A stretch of DNA of 64,000 nt from JAAOIF01 sp965206195. Lineage in GTDB: Bacteria > Pseudomonadota > Gammaproteobacteria > PS1 > Pseudothioglobaceae. Shown piece after piece: positions 9,305 through 17,873 of this stretch. The number at the start of each line of letters is the position of its first letter. Position 1 is the first letter of the stretch. Both the position numbers and the translations under genes were made by a program. The DNA lies in NCBI GenBank assembly GCA_965206195.1, contig CBDBIZ010000011.1, forward strand, positions 248,001 through 312,000. Reading direction: 5' to 3'. Below the pieces are notes generated by a model. It had not been told where the DNA came from. It saw nothing but the letters and a program-made list of their open reading frames with translations, and made no database searches.

Positions 9305-10617
9305 TTACTCAATTATATTCACAACAGACTGATTTTCAAAAGAAATTATCAAAACTATTAGCCTGGGAATCAGTTTCTAATACCACTACTAACAAAACGG
9401 TTAATGACATCATTACCAAGGTTCGTGCCAAAGGTGATTTGGCATTGATTGAATATTCACGCCAATTTGACAATGTTGATGTTACCGACATGTCTGAGCT
9501 AAGTATTCCACTCTCAACACTTAAAAAAGCTTTTGATACATTGTCTGAGAAAAAAAAATCAGCACTGCAAATTTCTGCGCAGCGTGTGCACGATTATCAT
9601 CAAAAACAAAAGCAACAGACCTGGACTTATACTGAAACAGATGGTACTGTACTTGGGCAAAAAATTACCCCGCTTGAGCGTGTTGGTCTGTATGTACCTG
9701 GTGGCAAGGCCGCCTATCCTTCATCAGTATTGATGAATGCCATTCCCGCCAAAGTCGCTGGCGTGGAAGAAATAATTATGGTTGTGCCAACACCAAATGG
9801 CATTACCAACCCATTGGTATTGGCAGCAGCGTATATTGCGGGGGTGGATCAAGTTTTCACCGTGGGTGGCACACAAGCAATTGCCGCACTAGCCTATGGC
9901 ACGCAAACCGTGCCTAAAGTGGACAAAATTGTCGGTCCAGGTAATATTTACGTTGCTACGGCAAAACGCCACGTGTTTGGTCAAGTAGGCATTGATATGA
10001 TTGCTGGCCCAAGTGAAATTTTAATTATTTGTGATGGTAAAACCAACCCTGATTGGATTGCTATGGATTTATTCTCGCAAGCAGAGCACGATGAAGATGC
10101 ACAATCCATTTTACTTTGTCCTGATAAAGATTTTATTGCACAAGTAAAAAGTAGCATTGCCAAACTATTGCCCAGCATGAACAGAAAAGCCATTATCAAG
10201 ACTGCACTCAAAAACCGCGGTGCTTTAATTCATACTAAAAATATTGATGAAGCCATTCAACTCTCAAACCAAATCGCCCCCGAGCATTTGGAGCTTTCTG
10301 TCGAAAACCCAGAAATCTTGCTTAAAAATATCAAACACGCAGGGGCAATATTCATGGGTAGAAACACATCTGAAGCCTTAGGTGACTATTGTGCTGGGCC
10401 TAATCATGTGCTTCCAACCTCAGGCACAGCACGTTTTTCTTCACCACTCGGAGTGTATGATTTTCAAAAAAAATCCAGCCTGATTATGGTGTCTGACAAA
10501 GGCACTACTACGCTTGGAGAAATTGCTGCTACCTTAGCAGACAGCGAAGGTTTACAGGCTCACGCACAATCTGCGCGTTATCGCATCAACCAGACCTTGA
10601 ACAAGCCACTGCATTAG
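9301..10617 (+). CDS. hisD: Histidinol dehydrogenase
   Basis: Catalyses the last two oxidations to L-histidine, using NAD and zinc. Visible family blocks are ERVGLYVPGGKAAYPSSVLM, the nucleotide-binding GGTQAIAALAYGT, KIVGPGNIYVATAKR, the active-site FSQAEHDEDAQSILL and IAPEHLEL, and the zinc-ligand region DYCAGPNHVLPTSGTARF. The last codons and the TAG stop lie inside the left arm of a 13-bp inverted repeat (10605-10617), so the C-terminus may have been altered by that element. 438 residues is normal. Confidence 0.96.
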   Translation: MITQLYSQQTDFQKKLSKLLAWESVSNTTTNKTVNDIITKVRAKGDLALIEYSRQFDNVDVTDMSELSIPLSTLKKAFDTLSEKKKSALQISAQRVHDYHQKQKQQTWTYTETDGTVLGQKITPLERVGLYVPGGKAAYPSSVLMNAIPAKVAGVEEIIMVVPTPNGITNPLVLAAAYIAGVDQVFTVGGTQAIAALAYGTQTVPKVDKIVGPGNIYVATAKRHVFGQVGIDMIAGPSEILIICDGKTNPDWIAMDLFSQAEHDEDAQSILLCPDKDFIAQVKSSIAKLLPSMNRKAIIKTALKNRGALIHTKNIDEAIQLSNQIAPEHLELSVENPEILLKNIKHAGAIFMGRNTSEALGDYCAGPNHVLPTSGTARFSSPLGVYDFQKKSSLIMVSDKGTTTLGEIAATLADSEGLQAHAQSARYRINQTLNKPLH

Positions 10618-10757
10618 CCAATCCACAAATGAAATCCATAAAACCACACCTTTGTCACCCAAAAATTCGGCAAATAACTAGCTATTGTTCTTATTTTTTG
10701 GCTACAAAATGCACTATTTTCTGTATTCCTGAAATCGCACAAAACTAATGCAGTGGC
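10605..10757. repeat. Imperfect long palindrome with 13-bp perfect terminal inverted repeats (MITE-like)
   Basis: The 13-mer GCCACTGCATTAG (10605-10617) recurs as its exact reverse complement at 10745-10757. The 127 bp between are themselves an imperfect palindrome centred on CTAG near 10680: TTTGTCACCCAAAAAT on the left matches TTTGTAGCCAAAAAAT on the right arm read backwards. Transcribed, it would form one long hairpin. This resembles a small non-autonomous element or REP-type repeat, but no second copy is seen in the window. It separates hisD from the TPR lipoprotein gene and could act as a terminator. Confidence 0.5.
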
Positions 10758-10765
10758 CTCTTTAA

Positions 10766-11464
10766 ATGAGCCTTAAACGCCTAATCGTCATTGCCTTGTT
10801 GGTGCCCTTATCAAATTGCACCAATGATAAAATCGACAACAGAATAAAAATCAGAATTGATAATCTTCCTCTATATGGGCAACCAAGTGTTGTTCGTTCT
10901 GAATCCTTACAACAAGCAGACCAAAACTTCATTGACAAAGTCGTTGAAAAATTTGGCGATAGCAAAAAAGCCAGTATTTTGTGGTGGAAACAAGGCGAGC
11001 AATTCATGCGCACTGGCAATGTTGACTACGCCATGAGAAAATATAATCAATCATGGCTATTAAACCCCAATAACTACCAACCTTATTGGGGTTTTAGTAG
11101 AGTGATGATAAAAGGCGGCAACATCGATCAAGCAATTGAATATTTAGAAAAATCACGACAACTGATTGATGATGATTTTCAAAAACCCGCACTCTTGTCT
11201 GACTTAGCCACTGCTTATAGCATCAAGGGTAAAAACCATGCAAACTACTTTGAAAAAGCCAATCAAACATTTTCTCAAAGCGTAGCACTAGACCCTAATT
11301 ACGGTGCGCCTTGGCGACGCTGGGCTTATTCACTATATACGCAAGGCTTGTATGCTGAGTCGCTTAAAAAAGTAAACCAAGCCAAAACTTTAAATGCCAA
11401 GCCTTTTTCACAAAAATTTATACTAGATTTGCAAGAAAAGTTAAATAAACAGCTTGAGTACTAA
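10766..11464 (+). CDS. TPR-containing putative lipoprotein
   Basis: 232 residues. The N-terminus MSLKRLIVIALLVPLSNC looks like a lipoprotein signal with Cys18, although Asn at -1 is atypical. The rest has TPR-like helices: AMRKYNQSWLLNPNNYQPYW, QAIEYLEKSRQL, and the run from KANQTFSQSVALDPNYG to WRRWAYSLYTQGLYAESL. Probably anchored in the periplasm. It starts 8 bp after the palindromic element, and no operon partner is evident. Specific function unknown. Confidence 0.7.
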   Translation: MSLKRLIVIALLVPLSNCTNDKIDNRIKIRIDNLPLYGQPSVVRSESLQQADQNFIDKVVEKFGDSKKASILWWKQGEQFMRTGNVDYAMRKYNQSWLLNPNNYQPYWGFSRVMIKGGNIDQAIEYLEKSRQLIDDDFQKPALLSDLATAYSIKGKNHANYFEKANQTFSQSVALDPNYGAPWRRWAYSLYTQGLYAESLKKVNQAKTLNAKPFSQKFILDLQEKLNKQLEY

Positions 11465-11565
11465 TTTTTAATATTGCAAAATAATAGGAAAAATAACCAA
11501 TACTAATATTCTGATTATGTTATCATGCGCAGCCATCACATTATCGCATTAAAAAAAGCAAAATC

Positions 11566-11994
11566 ATGAAAAAACTAACCATTATATTCACTCTAATATT
11601 AGCATTGTTATCAAGCAATGTGCTTGCCAAACTCACAGTGGATACTCTGCTAGATACCAAAACATCTTGGGATGGTGGTGATTTTTCCTACGGACAGGGT
11701 AGTGCCAAAATCATTATTCAAAAAATTACTGCCGATACCTACAAGGACTTTAAATCTTTTCATTGCCACACCACACCCCTAGCTGCCTATGTTGTTAAAG
11801 GCAAAGTTGAAGTGGTTAAAAAATCAGGCGAATCACGTATATTTAAAGCAGGCGATGCTCTTGTCGAGGTAATGAATCAGTGGCATGCAGGTAAATTTAA
11901 CAAAGATACAGAACTCATTGTTTTTTATGCCAATAGCGACCAACACCCACTTAATGTTTATGCTAATGACCCGCAAGCCTATTTGTGTCAATAA
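11566..11994 (+). CDS. Secreted cupin-domain protein
   Basis: 142 residues with a cleavable signal peptide (MKKLTIIFTLILALLSSNVLA) and one small cupin barrel. The first cupin motif is FKSFHCHTTPLAAYVVKGKVEV, and the second is around GDALVEVMNQWHAG with another histidine. The histidines could bind a metal. It is flanked by about 100 bp upstream and a long gene-poor stretch downstream, so it is probably monocistronic. Substrate unknown. Confidence 0.72.
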   Translation: MKKLTIIFTLILALLSSNVLAKLTVDTLLDTKTSWDGGDFSYGQGSAKIIIQKITADTYKDFKSFHCHTTPLAAYVVKGKVEVVKKSGESRIFKAGDALVEVMNQWHAGKFNKDTELIVFYANSDQHPLNVYANDPQAYLCQ

Positions 11995-12533
11995 TGCCAA
12001 ATTCAATTGCCCTTTAAAAACACTGTCAATACTGTGCCAATTTATACCAAAGCCTCTATCTATATAGCGCCTTTTTAAAACAAAAACTTATTGCTGCCAT
12101 CCACTTTTTTGGTTATTTTAGCTGTGTATTGCTATATGGGGCTAAATAACGGTTTTTTCTTTGACCGCCATCTGCAAATTCATACTCAGCACTTTAAAAA
12201 TCAATAGTCAAAACCTATTTGCAAACAAGCGTCCATATAGCCCTTGCATCATCAGCGGTTTTAATCACATCAGCAATATCAAAATTTCTAAAGTGGCTTA
12301 TATCAATATTCATTATTTACTCTTTATATTTTTGTAACAATTTTTTAACCAGTTTTATATCTTTACTTTGTGTATTGAGCTAATCTAGTAATCTCAATAT
12401 ATAAACTACGAAAACAATGGCGCTTTTTGTAAAGCATACAAACAAAAAACGCTTTAATAAAGTTGTGCTGGAATGACGATAATTCGTTAAAATTAGTTGC
12501 TTATCTTGTTTGTCATTTTACCTACCAATAATC
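11995..12533. other. Gene-poor intergenic stretch with a possible 32-codon ORF remnant
   Basis: No ORF of normal size is present in about 540 bp between the cupin gene and hisS. I see a terminator-like hairpin (12112-12158) and, on the minus strand, a 32-codon reading frame (12213-12311, MNIDISHFRNFDIADVIKTA...) with AAAGAG upstream of its ATG. The rest has stop codons in every frame. It may be a decayed gene. A weak inverted repeat (12421-12461) lies in the region upstream of hisS. Confidence 0.4.
12112..12158 (+). terminator. Probable rho-independent terminator after the cupin gene
   Basis: The arms GTTATTTTAGC (12112-12122) and GCTAAATAAC (12141-12150) pair with one bulge, followed by GGTTTTTT. 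It lies 118 bp after the cupin stop. Confidence 0.5.
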
Positions 12534-13802
12534 ATGTCTAAAAAAATCCAAGCCATTCGCGGCATGAATGATTTACTGCCTAAAGATTCGGCACTTTGGC
12601 TTAGCGTCGAGCAAATAATCACCGAACTTTTGATTACTCATGGGTATCAAAATATTCGTACGCCTGTGGTAGAAAAAACCGATACTTTTTGCCGTGCGAT
12701 TGGCGAGGCAACCGATATTGTCGAAAAGGAAATGTACTCTTGGCAAGAAAATAGTGGCGAGTCACTAAGTTTAAGACCAGAAGGTACTGCAGGCTGTGTG
12801 CGGGCAATGATTGAGCACAATCTTCCCAGAGAAGGGATTCAAAAGGTATTTTACCAAGGTGCAATGTTTCGCCACGAGCGCCCACAAAAGGGACGTTATC
12901 GTCAGTTTCACCAAATAGGTGCTGAAGTATTTGGTGCTAATAATGCCAAAACAGAAGCAGAACTAATCGCCATTACTCATGCGCTGTGGAATAAATTGGG
13001 TTTAAAAAACTTAATACTAGAAATTAATACACTAGGCTCGACAGACGCTAGAGCAAATTATAAAACGCTGTTGATAGATTATTTTACCGAACACAAATCT
13101 AGGCTTGATGAAGACAGCCTAAAACGATTACCTAACAATCCATTACGAATTTTAGACAGTAAAAATAACAATATGCGCGCCTTAATAGCCTCTGCGCCAA
13201 AACTCATAAATTATCTTGATACAGATTCTGCCGAGCATTTTGATGCGTTTAAGGCTTATTTAAAATACTTAGGCATTAACTATAAAATCAATACTCAATT
13301 GGTTAGAGGTTTGGATTATTACAACCGCACTGTATTTGAATGGACAACAACTGAGCTTGGCGCACAGGGCACTATTTGTGCAGGTGGTCGCTACGATGGT
13401 TTGGTAGAAAAAATGGGCGGTAGTCCGACCCCTGCAGTTGGCTTTGCAATTGGTCTGGAGCGATTAATGTTATTATTAGATGCACAAAACGCACTTATTA
13501 GCAAACCAACTTTATCCTTGTATTTAGTAGCACTCGGCGAAGCAGCACAACTCAAATCAATGCAAATTGCCAAGCAATTACACTGTGCATTACCAAAGGC
13601 GATACTTTATAATGATGTGAGTCTAACCAGTTTTAAGGCGCAATTCAAAAAGGCGGATAAAATGAATGCAGATTTTGCATTAATTTTAGGGGAAGAAGAG
13701 CTAAACAATAACCAAATTAGCATTAAACCTTTAAAATCTCAAGATGCGCAACAAGCCATGAATCTGGAAGATGCAATCAACTATTTTAAGAAAAACTTAT
13801 GA
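12534..13802 (+). CDS. hisS: Histidyl-tRNA synthetase
   Basis: Class II synthetase charging tRNA-His. It starts with KKIQAIRGMNDLLP. It shows motif 2 FRHERPQKGRYRQFHQIGAE, the histidine-specific loops LVRGLDYYNRTVFEWT and AGGRYDGLVEKMGG, and motif 3 AVGFAIGLERL. The C-terminal anticodon-binding domain follows from about residue 325. ATG 12534 is preferred over the upstream 12510 start because it matches the E. coli N-terminus. 422 residues. It overlaps yfgM by 4 bp. Confidence 0.97.
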   Translation: MSKKIQAIRGMNDLLPKDSALWLSVEQIITELLITHGYQNIRTPVVEKTDTFCRAIGEATDIVEKEMYSWQENSGESLSLRPEGTAGCVRAMIEHNLPREGIQKVFYQGAMFRHERPQKGRYRQFHQIGAEVFGANNAKTEAELIAITHALWNKLGLKNLILEINTLGSTDARANYKTLLIDYFTEHKSRLDEDSLKRLPNNPLRILDSKNNNMRALIASAPKLINYLDTDSAEHFDAFKAYLKYLGINYKINTQLVRGLDYYNRTVFEWTTTELGAQGTICAGGRYDGLVEKMGGSPTPAVGFAIGLERLMLLLDAQNALISKPTLSLYLVALGEAAQLKSMQIAKQLHCALPKAILYNDVSLTSFKAQFKKADKMNADFALILGEEELNNNQISIKPLKSQDAQQAMNLEDAINYFKKNL

Positions 13803-14416
13803 AAAATTTTATCGAAATCGGAAAAACTGAAGAAGAGCAAGTTGAGCAAATCAAACAATGGATAAAAGAAAATGGCATGCAAATTGTGATTGGCGTTGCC
13901 ATTGGTTTGTCGGCTATTTGGGGTTGGGATTATTATCAAGATTACCAGTCCAAACAGGCAATTAAAGCGCGCATGTCTTATTTATTAACTGTCTCAAACG
14001 CCAATAATACCGAGGCGCTAGCTGATTTGCAAACCAACCATGCTAATAGTGCCTATGCACAACAAGGAGCTTTGGTAGCAGCAAAACACGCACTTGATGC
14101 TGATAATGCACAAAGCGCACTTGATTATTTATTGCCATTACTGAATGCTGAGAATAAGTTTATTGCTCACATAGCAAGGCTCAGGCTCTCTCGCGTCTAT
14201 TTAGAAATGGGTAATTACGATCAGGCATTATCAGTGATTGATCAAGTACAAACCAGTGCATTTAGTGGCTTGTATGATAACATCAAAGGTGATATTTATC
14301 TAACCCAGAAGAATATTACTTTGGCAAAAGAATACTATCAACTGGCATTGGCTCAATTGCCAAGCGACTCAAGACTAAAGACGCAGATTCAAATTAAGCT
14401 AGACGACCTTAACTAG
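13799..14416 (+). CDS. yfgM: YfgM-family ancillary SecYEG translocon protein
   Basis: 205 residues: a charged cytoplasmic N-terminus (TEEEQVEQIKQWIKENG), one membrane helix (about 27-45, IVIGVAIGLSAIWGWDYY) and a periplasmic TPR-like domain with IARLRLSRVYLEMGNYDQAL. In E. coli YfgM joins the Sec translocon and periplasmic chaperones. The position directly after hisS matches other gammaproteobacteria, but bamB, which normally follows, is absent and der comes next after 8 bp. Confidence 0.88.
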   Translation: MKNFIEIGKTEEEQVEQIKQWIKENGMQIVIGVAIGLSAIWGWDYYQDYQSKQAIKARMSYLLTVSNANNTEALADLQTNHANSAYAQQGALVAAKHALDADNAQSALDYLLPLLNAENKFIAHIARLRLSRVYLEMGNYDQALSVIDQVQTSAFSGLYDNIKGDIYLTQKNITLAKEYYQLALAQLPSDSRLKTQIQIKLDDLN

Positions 14417-14424
14417 CTATAATT

Positions 14425-15819
14425 GTGGAGTTTCCAGTTATAGCACTTGTTGGTCGCCCAAATGTTGGTAAATCCACCCTATTTAACCGTTTAAGTAAAT
14501 CACGTCAGGCTTTGGTATCTGATTTTGAAGGCTTAACACGCGATCGCCAGTATGCCGAAATTGCACTGGATGATGATGTTTTATGCAATATTGTTGATAC
14601 TGGTGGACTAACGCATAATGACAATATTATTGATACAGGGATTCAAGGACAAGTGTTGAATGCGCTTGAAGAATCTGATGTTATTTATTTTATTCTAAGT
14701 GCTAAGGATGGCATTACTGGGCTGGATTTAGAAATTGCCGCTAGATTACGAAAACTAAAAAAACACATCCTGCTAGTTTGCAATAAAGCCGAAGGCTTAA
14801 ATCCTAGTTTGGCAATAGAGTTTTACGAATTAGGGCTTGGTGAACCAGTACTCATTGCTGCTGAACACGGACAAGGTATTGAAAATTTAATCGAACAAAC
14901 ATTGTCGCTATTACCTCAAACGACTACTCGGATTGAAAAAGAAGTTTCTGGCATTGCAGTTGCTATACTTGGTAGACCGAATGTGGGTAAATCAACACTG
15001 ATTAATCGCATCTTGGGTGAGGAGCGCGTTTTGGTAATTGATTTGCCTGGCACAACGCGTGATAGTATCTATATCCCCTTTGAGCGCGAAGGTCAAACCT
15101 ATACCTTAATTGACACGGCTGGGATTCGCCGCAAACGTAGTACTCATGAGAAAATTGAAAAATTCTCCATCATTAAAGCCATTGAGGCTATAGAAAATTC
15201 GCATGTAGTGATGTTAGTACTTGATGCACACGAAGGAGTTACCGAACAAGATGCTGCTCTACTAGGTATGATTGCTGATAAAGGCAGAGCTTTGATGATT
15301 TGCCTTAATAAATGGGATGGATTGGACGTGTATCAAAAGTCTGAGGTAAAACGTAAACTCGACATCAAACTCTCATTTGTTAATTATGCCAGTGTGCATA
15401 CCATATCTGCTCTATACGGCTCTGGTGTGGGAAAATTATTCGCACCAATTCAACAATCATTCAACAGCGCAAGCAAACAACACCCAACCCCGCTACTGAA
15501 TAAAATTTTGGAGCGTGCCAATCAAGGACATCAGCCACCGCCTGTAAAAGGCAGACGATTAAAAATTAAGTATGTGCACCAATCCGATGTGTTTCCACCG
15601 ACTTTTACTTTCCATGGCAATCACCTTGAAAATGTGCCAAATGCTTATGAACGTTATTTAAAAAATCTGTTTATTAAAGCACTAAAACTCACTAATACGC
15701 CGATTAAAATAAAATATAAAAGTGGCAATAATCCATTTAAAGACAAGAAAAATATGCTCAACGCCAGACAAATCGCCAAGCGGCAGCGCTTGATGAAATT
15801 TACAAAATCTAGGCGTTAG
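14425..15819 (+). CDS. der: Ribosome-associated GTPase Der (EngA)
   Basis: Tandem-GTPase factor for 50S ribosome maturation. The two G domains start with GRPNVGKSTLFNRL (about residue 9) and GRPNVGKSTLINRI (about 181). The G3 motifs are DTGG and DTAG, the G4 motifs NKAEG and NKWDG, and a KH-like domain closes the protein (about 355-464). The start is GTG at 14425 with no convincing Shine-Dalgarno, probably coupled to yfgM 8 bp upstream. The 3' end overlaps the convergent minus-strand gene by 11 bp. Confidence 0.96.
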   Translation: MEFPVIALVGRPNVGKSTLFNRLSKSRQALVSDFEGLTRDRQYAEIALDDDVLCNIVDTGGLTHNDNIIDTGIQGQVLNALEESDVIYFILSAKDGITGLDLEIAARLRKLKKHILLVCNKAEGLNPSLAIEFYELGLGEPVLIAAEHGQGIENLIEQTLSLLPQTTTRIEKEVSGIAVAILGRPNVGKSTLINRILGEERVLVIDLPGTTRDSIYIPFEREGQTYTLIDTAGIRRKRSTHEKIEKFSIIKAIEAIENSHVVMLVLDAHEGVTEQDAALLGMIADKGRALMICLNKWDGLDVYQKSEVKRKLDIKLSFVNYASVHTISALYGSGVGKLFAPIQQSFNSASKQHPTPLLNKILERANQGHQPPPVKGRRLKIKYVHQSDVFPPTFTFHGNHLENVPNAYERYLKNLFIKALKLTNTPIKIKYKSGNNPFKDKKNMLNARQIAKRQRLMKFTKSRR

Positions 15820-16147
15820 TAAGGCTTACTTGAGCCGTTGTTTTGTCAATACTAAGCACCAGTTCGCAATAGTTATTTTCCAATGCTTGCGCTTGAGATG
15901 GGTCATCGCTACAAGCACATCCTGATAGAATTTCAGCAAAAAATACACCTAATTTTACTTGAATATTAGTTTGCGTTTCTTTGCTGTTTAAAATAATAGG
16001 CTTTATTGTGTCAAAATCAACTACACCACTATGCTGACAACAGCTTGCTAACGGCAATGTTTCTACATCAAGTGATTGAATAGCTTTTTCAAGTTGTTGT
16101 GTAAAATCCTCACCGCCCCAATTTTGTAAAATCTTGTCAAACATCAA
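15809..16147 (-). CDS. Conserved-looking cysteine-containing protein, function unknown
   Basis: 112 residues, no signal peptide or membrane helix. It has two cysteine-containing segments, PLASCCQHSG (around residue 36) and SGCACSDDPS (around 79), and ends with NNYCELVLSIDKTTAQVSL. The cysteine spacing suggests metal or Fe-S binding, which is inference. It follows pyrG by 6 bp and is probably co-transcribed with it. I recall similar short proteins in other proteobacteria but cannot name a family. Confidence 0.6.
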   Translation of the reverse strand: MMFDKILQNWGGEDFTQQLEKAIQSLDVETLPLASCCQHSGVVDFDTIKPIILNSKETQTNIQVKLGVFFAEILSGCACSDDPSQAQALENNYCELVLSIDKTTAQVSLTNA

Positions 16148-16153
16148 AATAGT

Positions 16154-17794
16154 TTATGAGGATAAAATTAAATTATGCGCTTTTGATGCTGCTTGAATAA
16201 AACTCTCAAACAAAGGATGTCCATCACGCGGACTGGAGGTAAATTCTGGGTGGAATTGCGTACACACAAACCAAGGGTGGCTTTCAATCTCAACCATTTC
16301 AACCAAATTACCATCGGTTGAACGACCAGAGACACTTAGGCCTGCGGCTTCAATTTTGCCAATTAACTGATTATTAACCTCATAACGATGACGATGACGC
16401 TCAGTAATCAGTGCTTTTTTATAAATCTCACGGGCTTTACTGCCATCCGCCAGTGCACATTGTTGACCACCTAGGCGCATTGTAGCACCCAAATCCGAAT
16501 GCTTGTCTCGAGTTTGTATGCCGCCATGCTCGTCTTGCCATTCAGTAATTAAACCAACCACAGGATATTTAGTGCTTTGATTAAATTCTGTACTATTAGC
16601 ATTTGCCATATTTGCCTGATGACGCGCATATTCAATCACCGCGACTTGCATGCCTAGGCAAATACCCAAATAAGGCACGTTATTTTCGCGTGCGTATTTA
16701 ACTGCACTAATCTTACCCTCAATGCCGCGATTACCAAACCCCCCTGGCACCAAAATCGCACTCATTTCACTTAGGTAGTCGGCGTTATTATTTTCAATTT
16801 CTTCAGAATCAAAATAATGAATATTGACCTGAGTTTGTGTATGTGCACCCGCATGAATCAGTGCTTCTGATAAAGACTTATAAGACTCTGTTAAATCCAT
16901 GTATTTCCCAACCATGGCAATATCTACACTATTTATTGGGTTTTTGAGTTTATGAATAACATCGCTCCATTCGCTCAAATCTGCATCTCTGCAATCTAAA
17001 TTTAGCTTTCTGACCACTACATTATCCAAGCCTTGTCCATGTAATGCTTGTGGCACTTTGTAAATGGTATCAACATCCAATGAGGTAAACACCGAGCCAA
17101 TTTCTACATTGGTAAATAAGGCAATTTTTTCACGTTCAGCATCAGGCAGTGAGCGCTCTGAGCGACAAATTAAAATATCAGGCTGAATGCCAATACCGCG
17201 CAACTCTTTCACCGAGTGCTGTGTTGGTTTGGTCTTTAACTCGCTTGCAGACTTGATAAACGGCAATAAAGTTAGGTGTACAAACAAAGTATTTTCACGC
17301 CCAACATCAAGACTCATTTGTCTAATTGCTTCCAAAAATGGCAAGGATTCAATATCACCAGCGGTGCCACCAATCTCCACTAAAGCAACATCTGAGCCTT
17401 GTGCACCAGTAATCATTAAAGTTTTAATTTCGTTGGTAATATGTGGAATGATTTGCACCGTTGCACCCAAATAATCGCCACGACGTTCACGCTCAATCAC
17501 GCGTTGATAGATACGACCTGCAGTAAAATTATTTTTCTTACCAAGTTGAATGCGCACAAACCGTTCATAATGACCCAAATCTAAATCAGTTTCCGCACCA
17601 TCGTTAGTCACAAACACTTCTCCGTGCTGAAATGGGCTCATCGTGCCTGGATCAACATTGATATAAGGGTCAAGTTTGAGCAAGGTGACATTAACACCGC
17701 GCGATTCTAATAGTGAAGCCAAAGAGGCCGAAGCAATGCCTTTACCAAGTGAGGAAACCACACCACCAGTAACAAAGATATATTTTATTGTCAT
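16154..17794 (-). CDS. pyrG: CTP synthase
   Basis: Makes CTP from UTP, ATP and glutamine. The N-terminal synthetase domain begins with KYIFVTGGVVSSLGKGIA (P-loop) and carries LKLDPYINVDPGTMSPFQHG. The C-terminal class I glutamine amidotransferase domain has the nucleophile elbow YLGICLGMQVAVIEYA and the His-Glu pair in CTQFHPEFTSSP. 546 residues is full length. The 79 bp to the divergent exporter gene must hold both promoters. Confidence 0.97.
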   Translation of the reverse strand: MTIKYIFVTGGVVSSLGKGIASASLASLLESRGVNVTLLKLDPYINVDPGTMSPFQHGEVFVTNDGAETDLDLGHYERFVRIQLGKKNNFTAGRIYQRVIERERRGDYLGATVQIIPHITNEIKTLMITGAQGSDVALVEIGGTAGDIESLPFLEAIRQMSLDVGRENTLFVHLTLLPFIKSASELKTKPTQHSVKELRGIGIQPDILICRSERSLPDAEREKIALFTNVEIGSVFTSLDVDTIYKVPQALHGQGLDNVVVRKLNLDCRDADLSEWSDVIHKLKNPINSVDIAMVGKYMDLTESYKSLSEALIHAGAHTQTQVNIHYFDSEEIENNNADYLSEMSAILVPGGFGNRGIEGKISAVKYARENNVPYLGICLGMQVAVIEYARHQANMANANSTEFNQSTKYPVVGLITEWQDEHGGIQTRDKHSDLGATMRLGGQQCALADGSKAREIYKKALITERHRHRYEVNNQLIGKIEAAGLSVSGRSTDGNLVEMVEIESHPWFVCTQFHPEFTSSPRDGHPLFESFIQAASKAHNLILSS

Positions 17795-17873
17795 TCAAAA
17801 ACTAACAAAATTGAAATAGTTATAATACCCTAATCTAAAAGCACAAATTACCAATATAATATCCACGCTATTT

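Noticed and set aside
17187..17474. 95-codon plus-strand frame inside pyrG
   Set aside because: It is the antisense of the strongly conserved pyrG reading frame and shows no protein-like features. The same applies to other long antisense frames, for example within recJ (52336-52713), the GOGAT-like gene (26296-26646) and the rhodanese gene (29485-29886).
17795..17873. TATAAT-like boxes between pyrG and the msbA-like gene
   Set aside because: Several AT-rich hexamers are present, but none has a convincing -35 at a proper distance.
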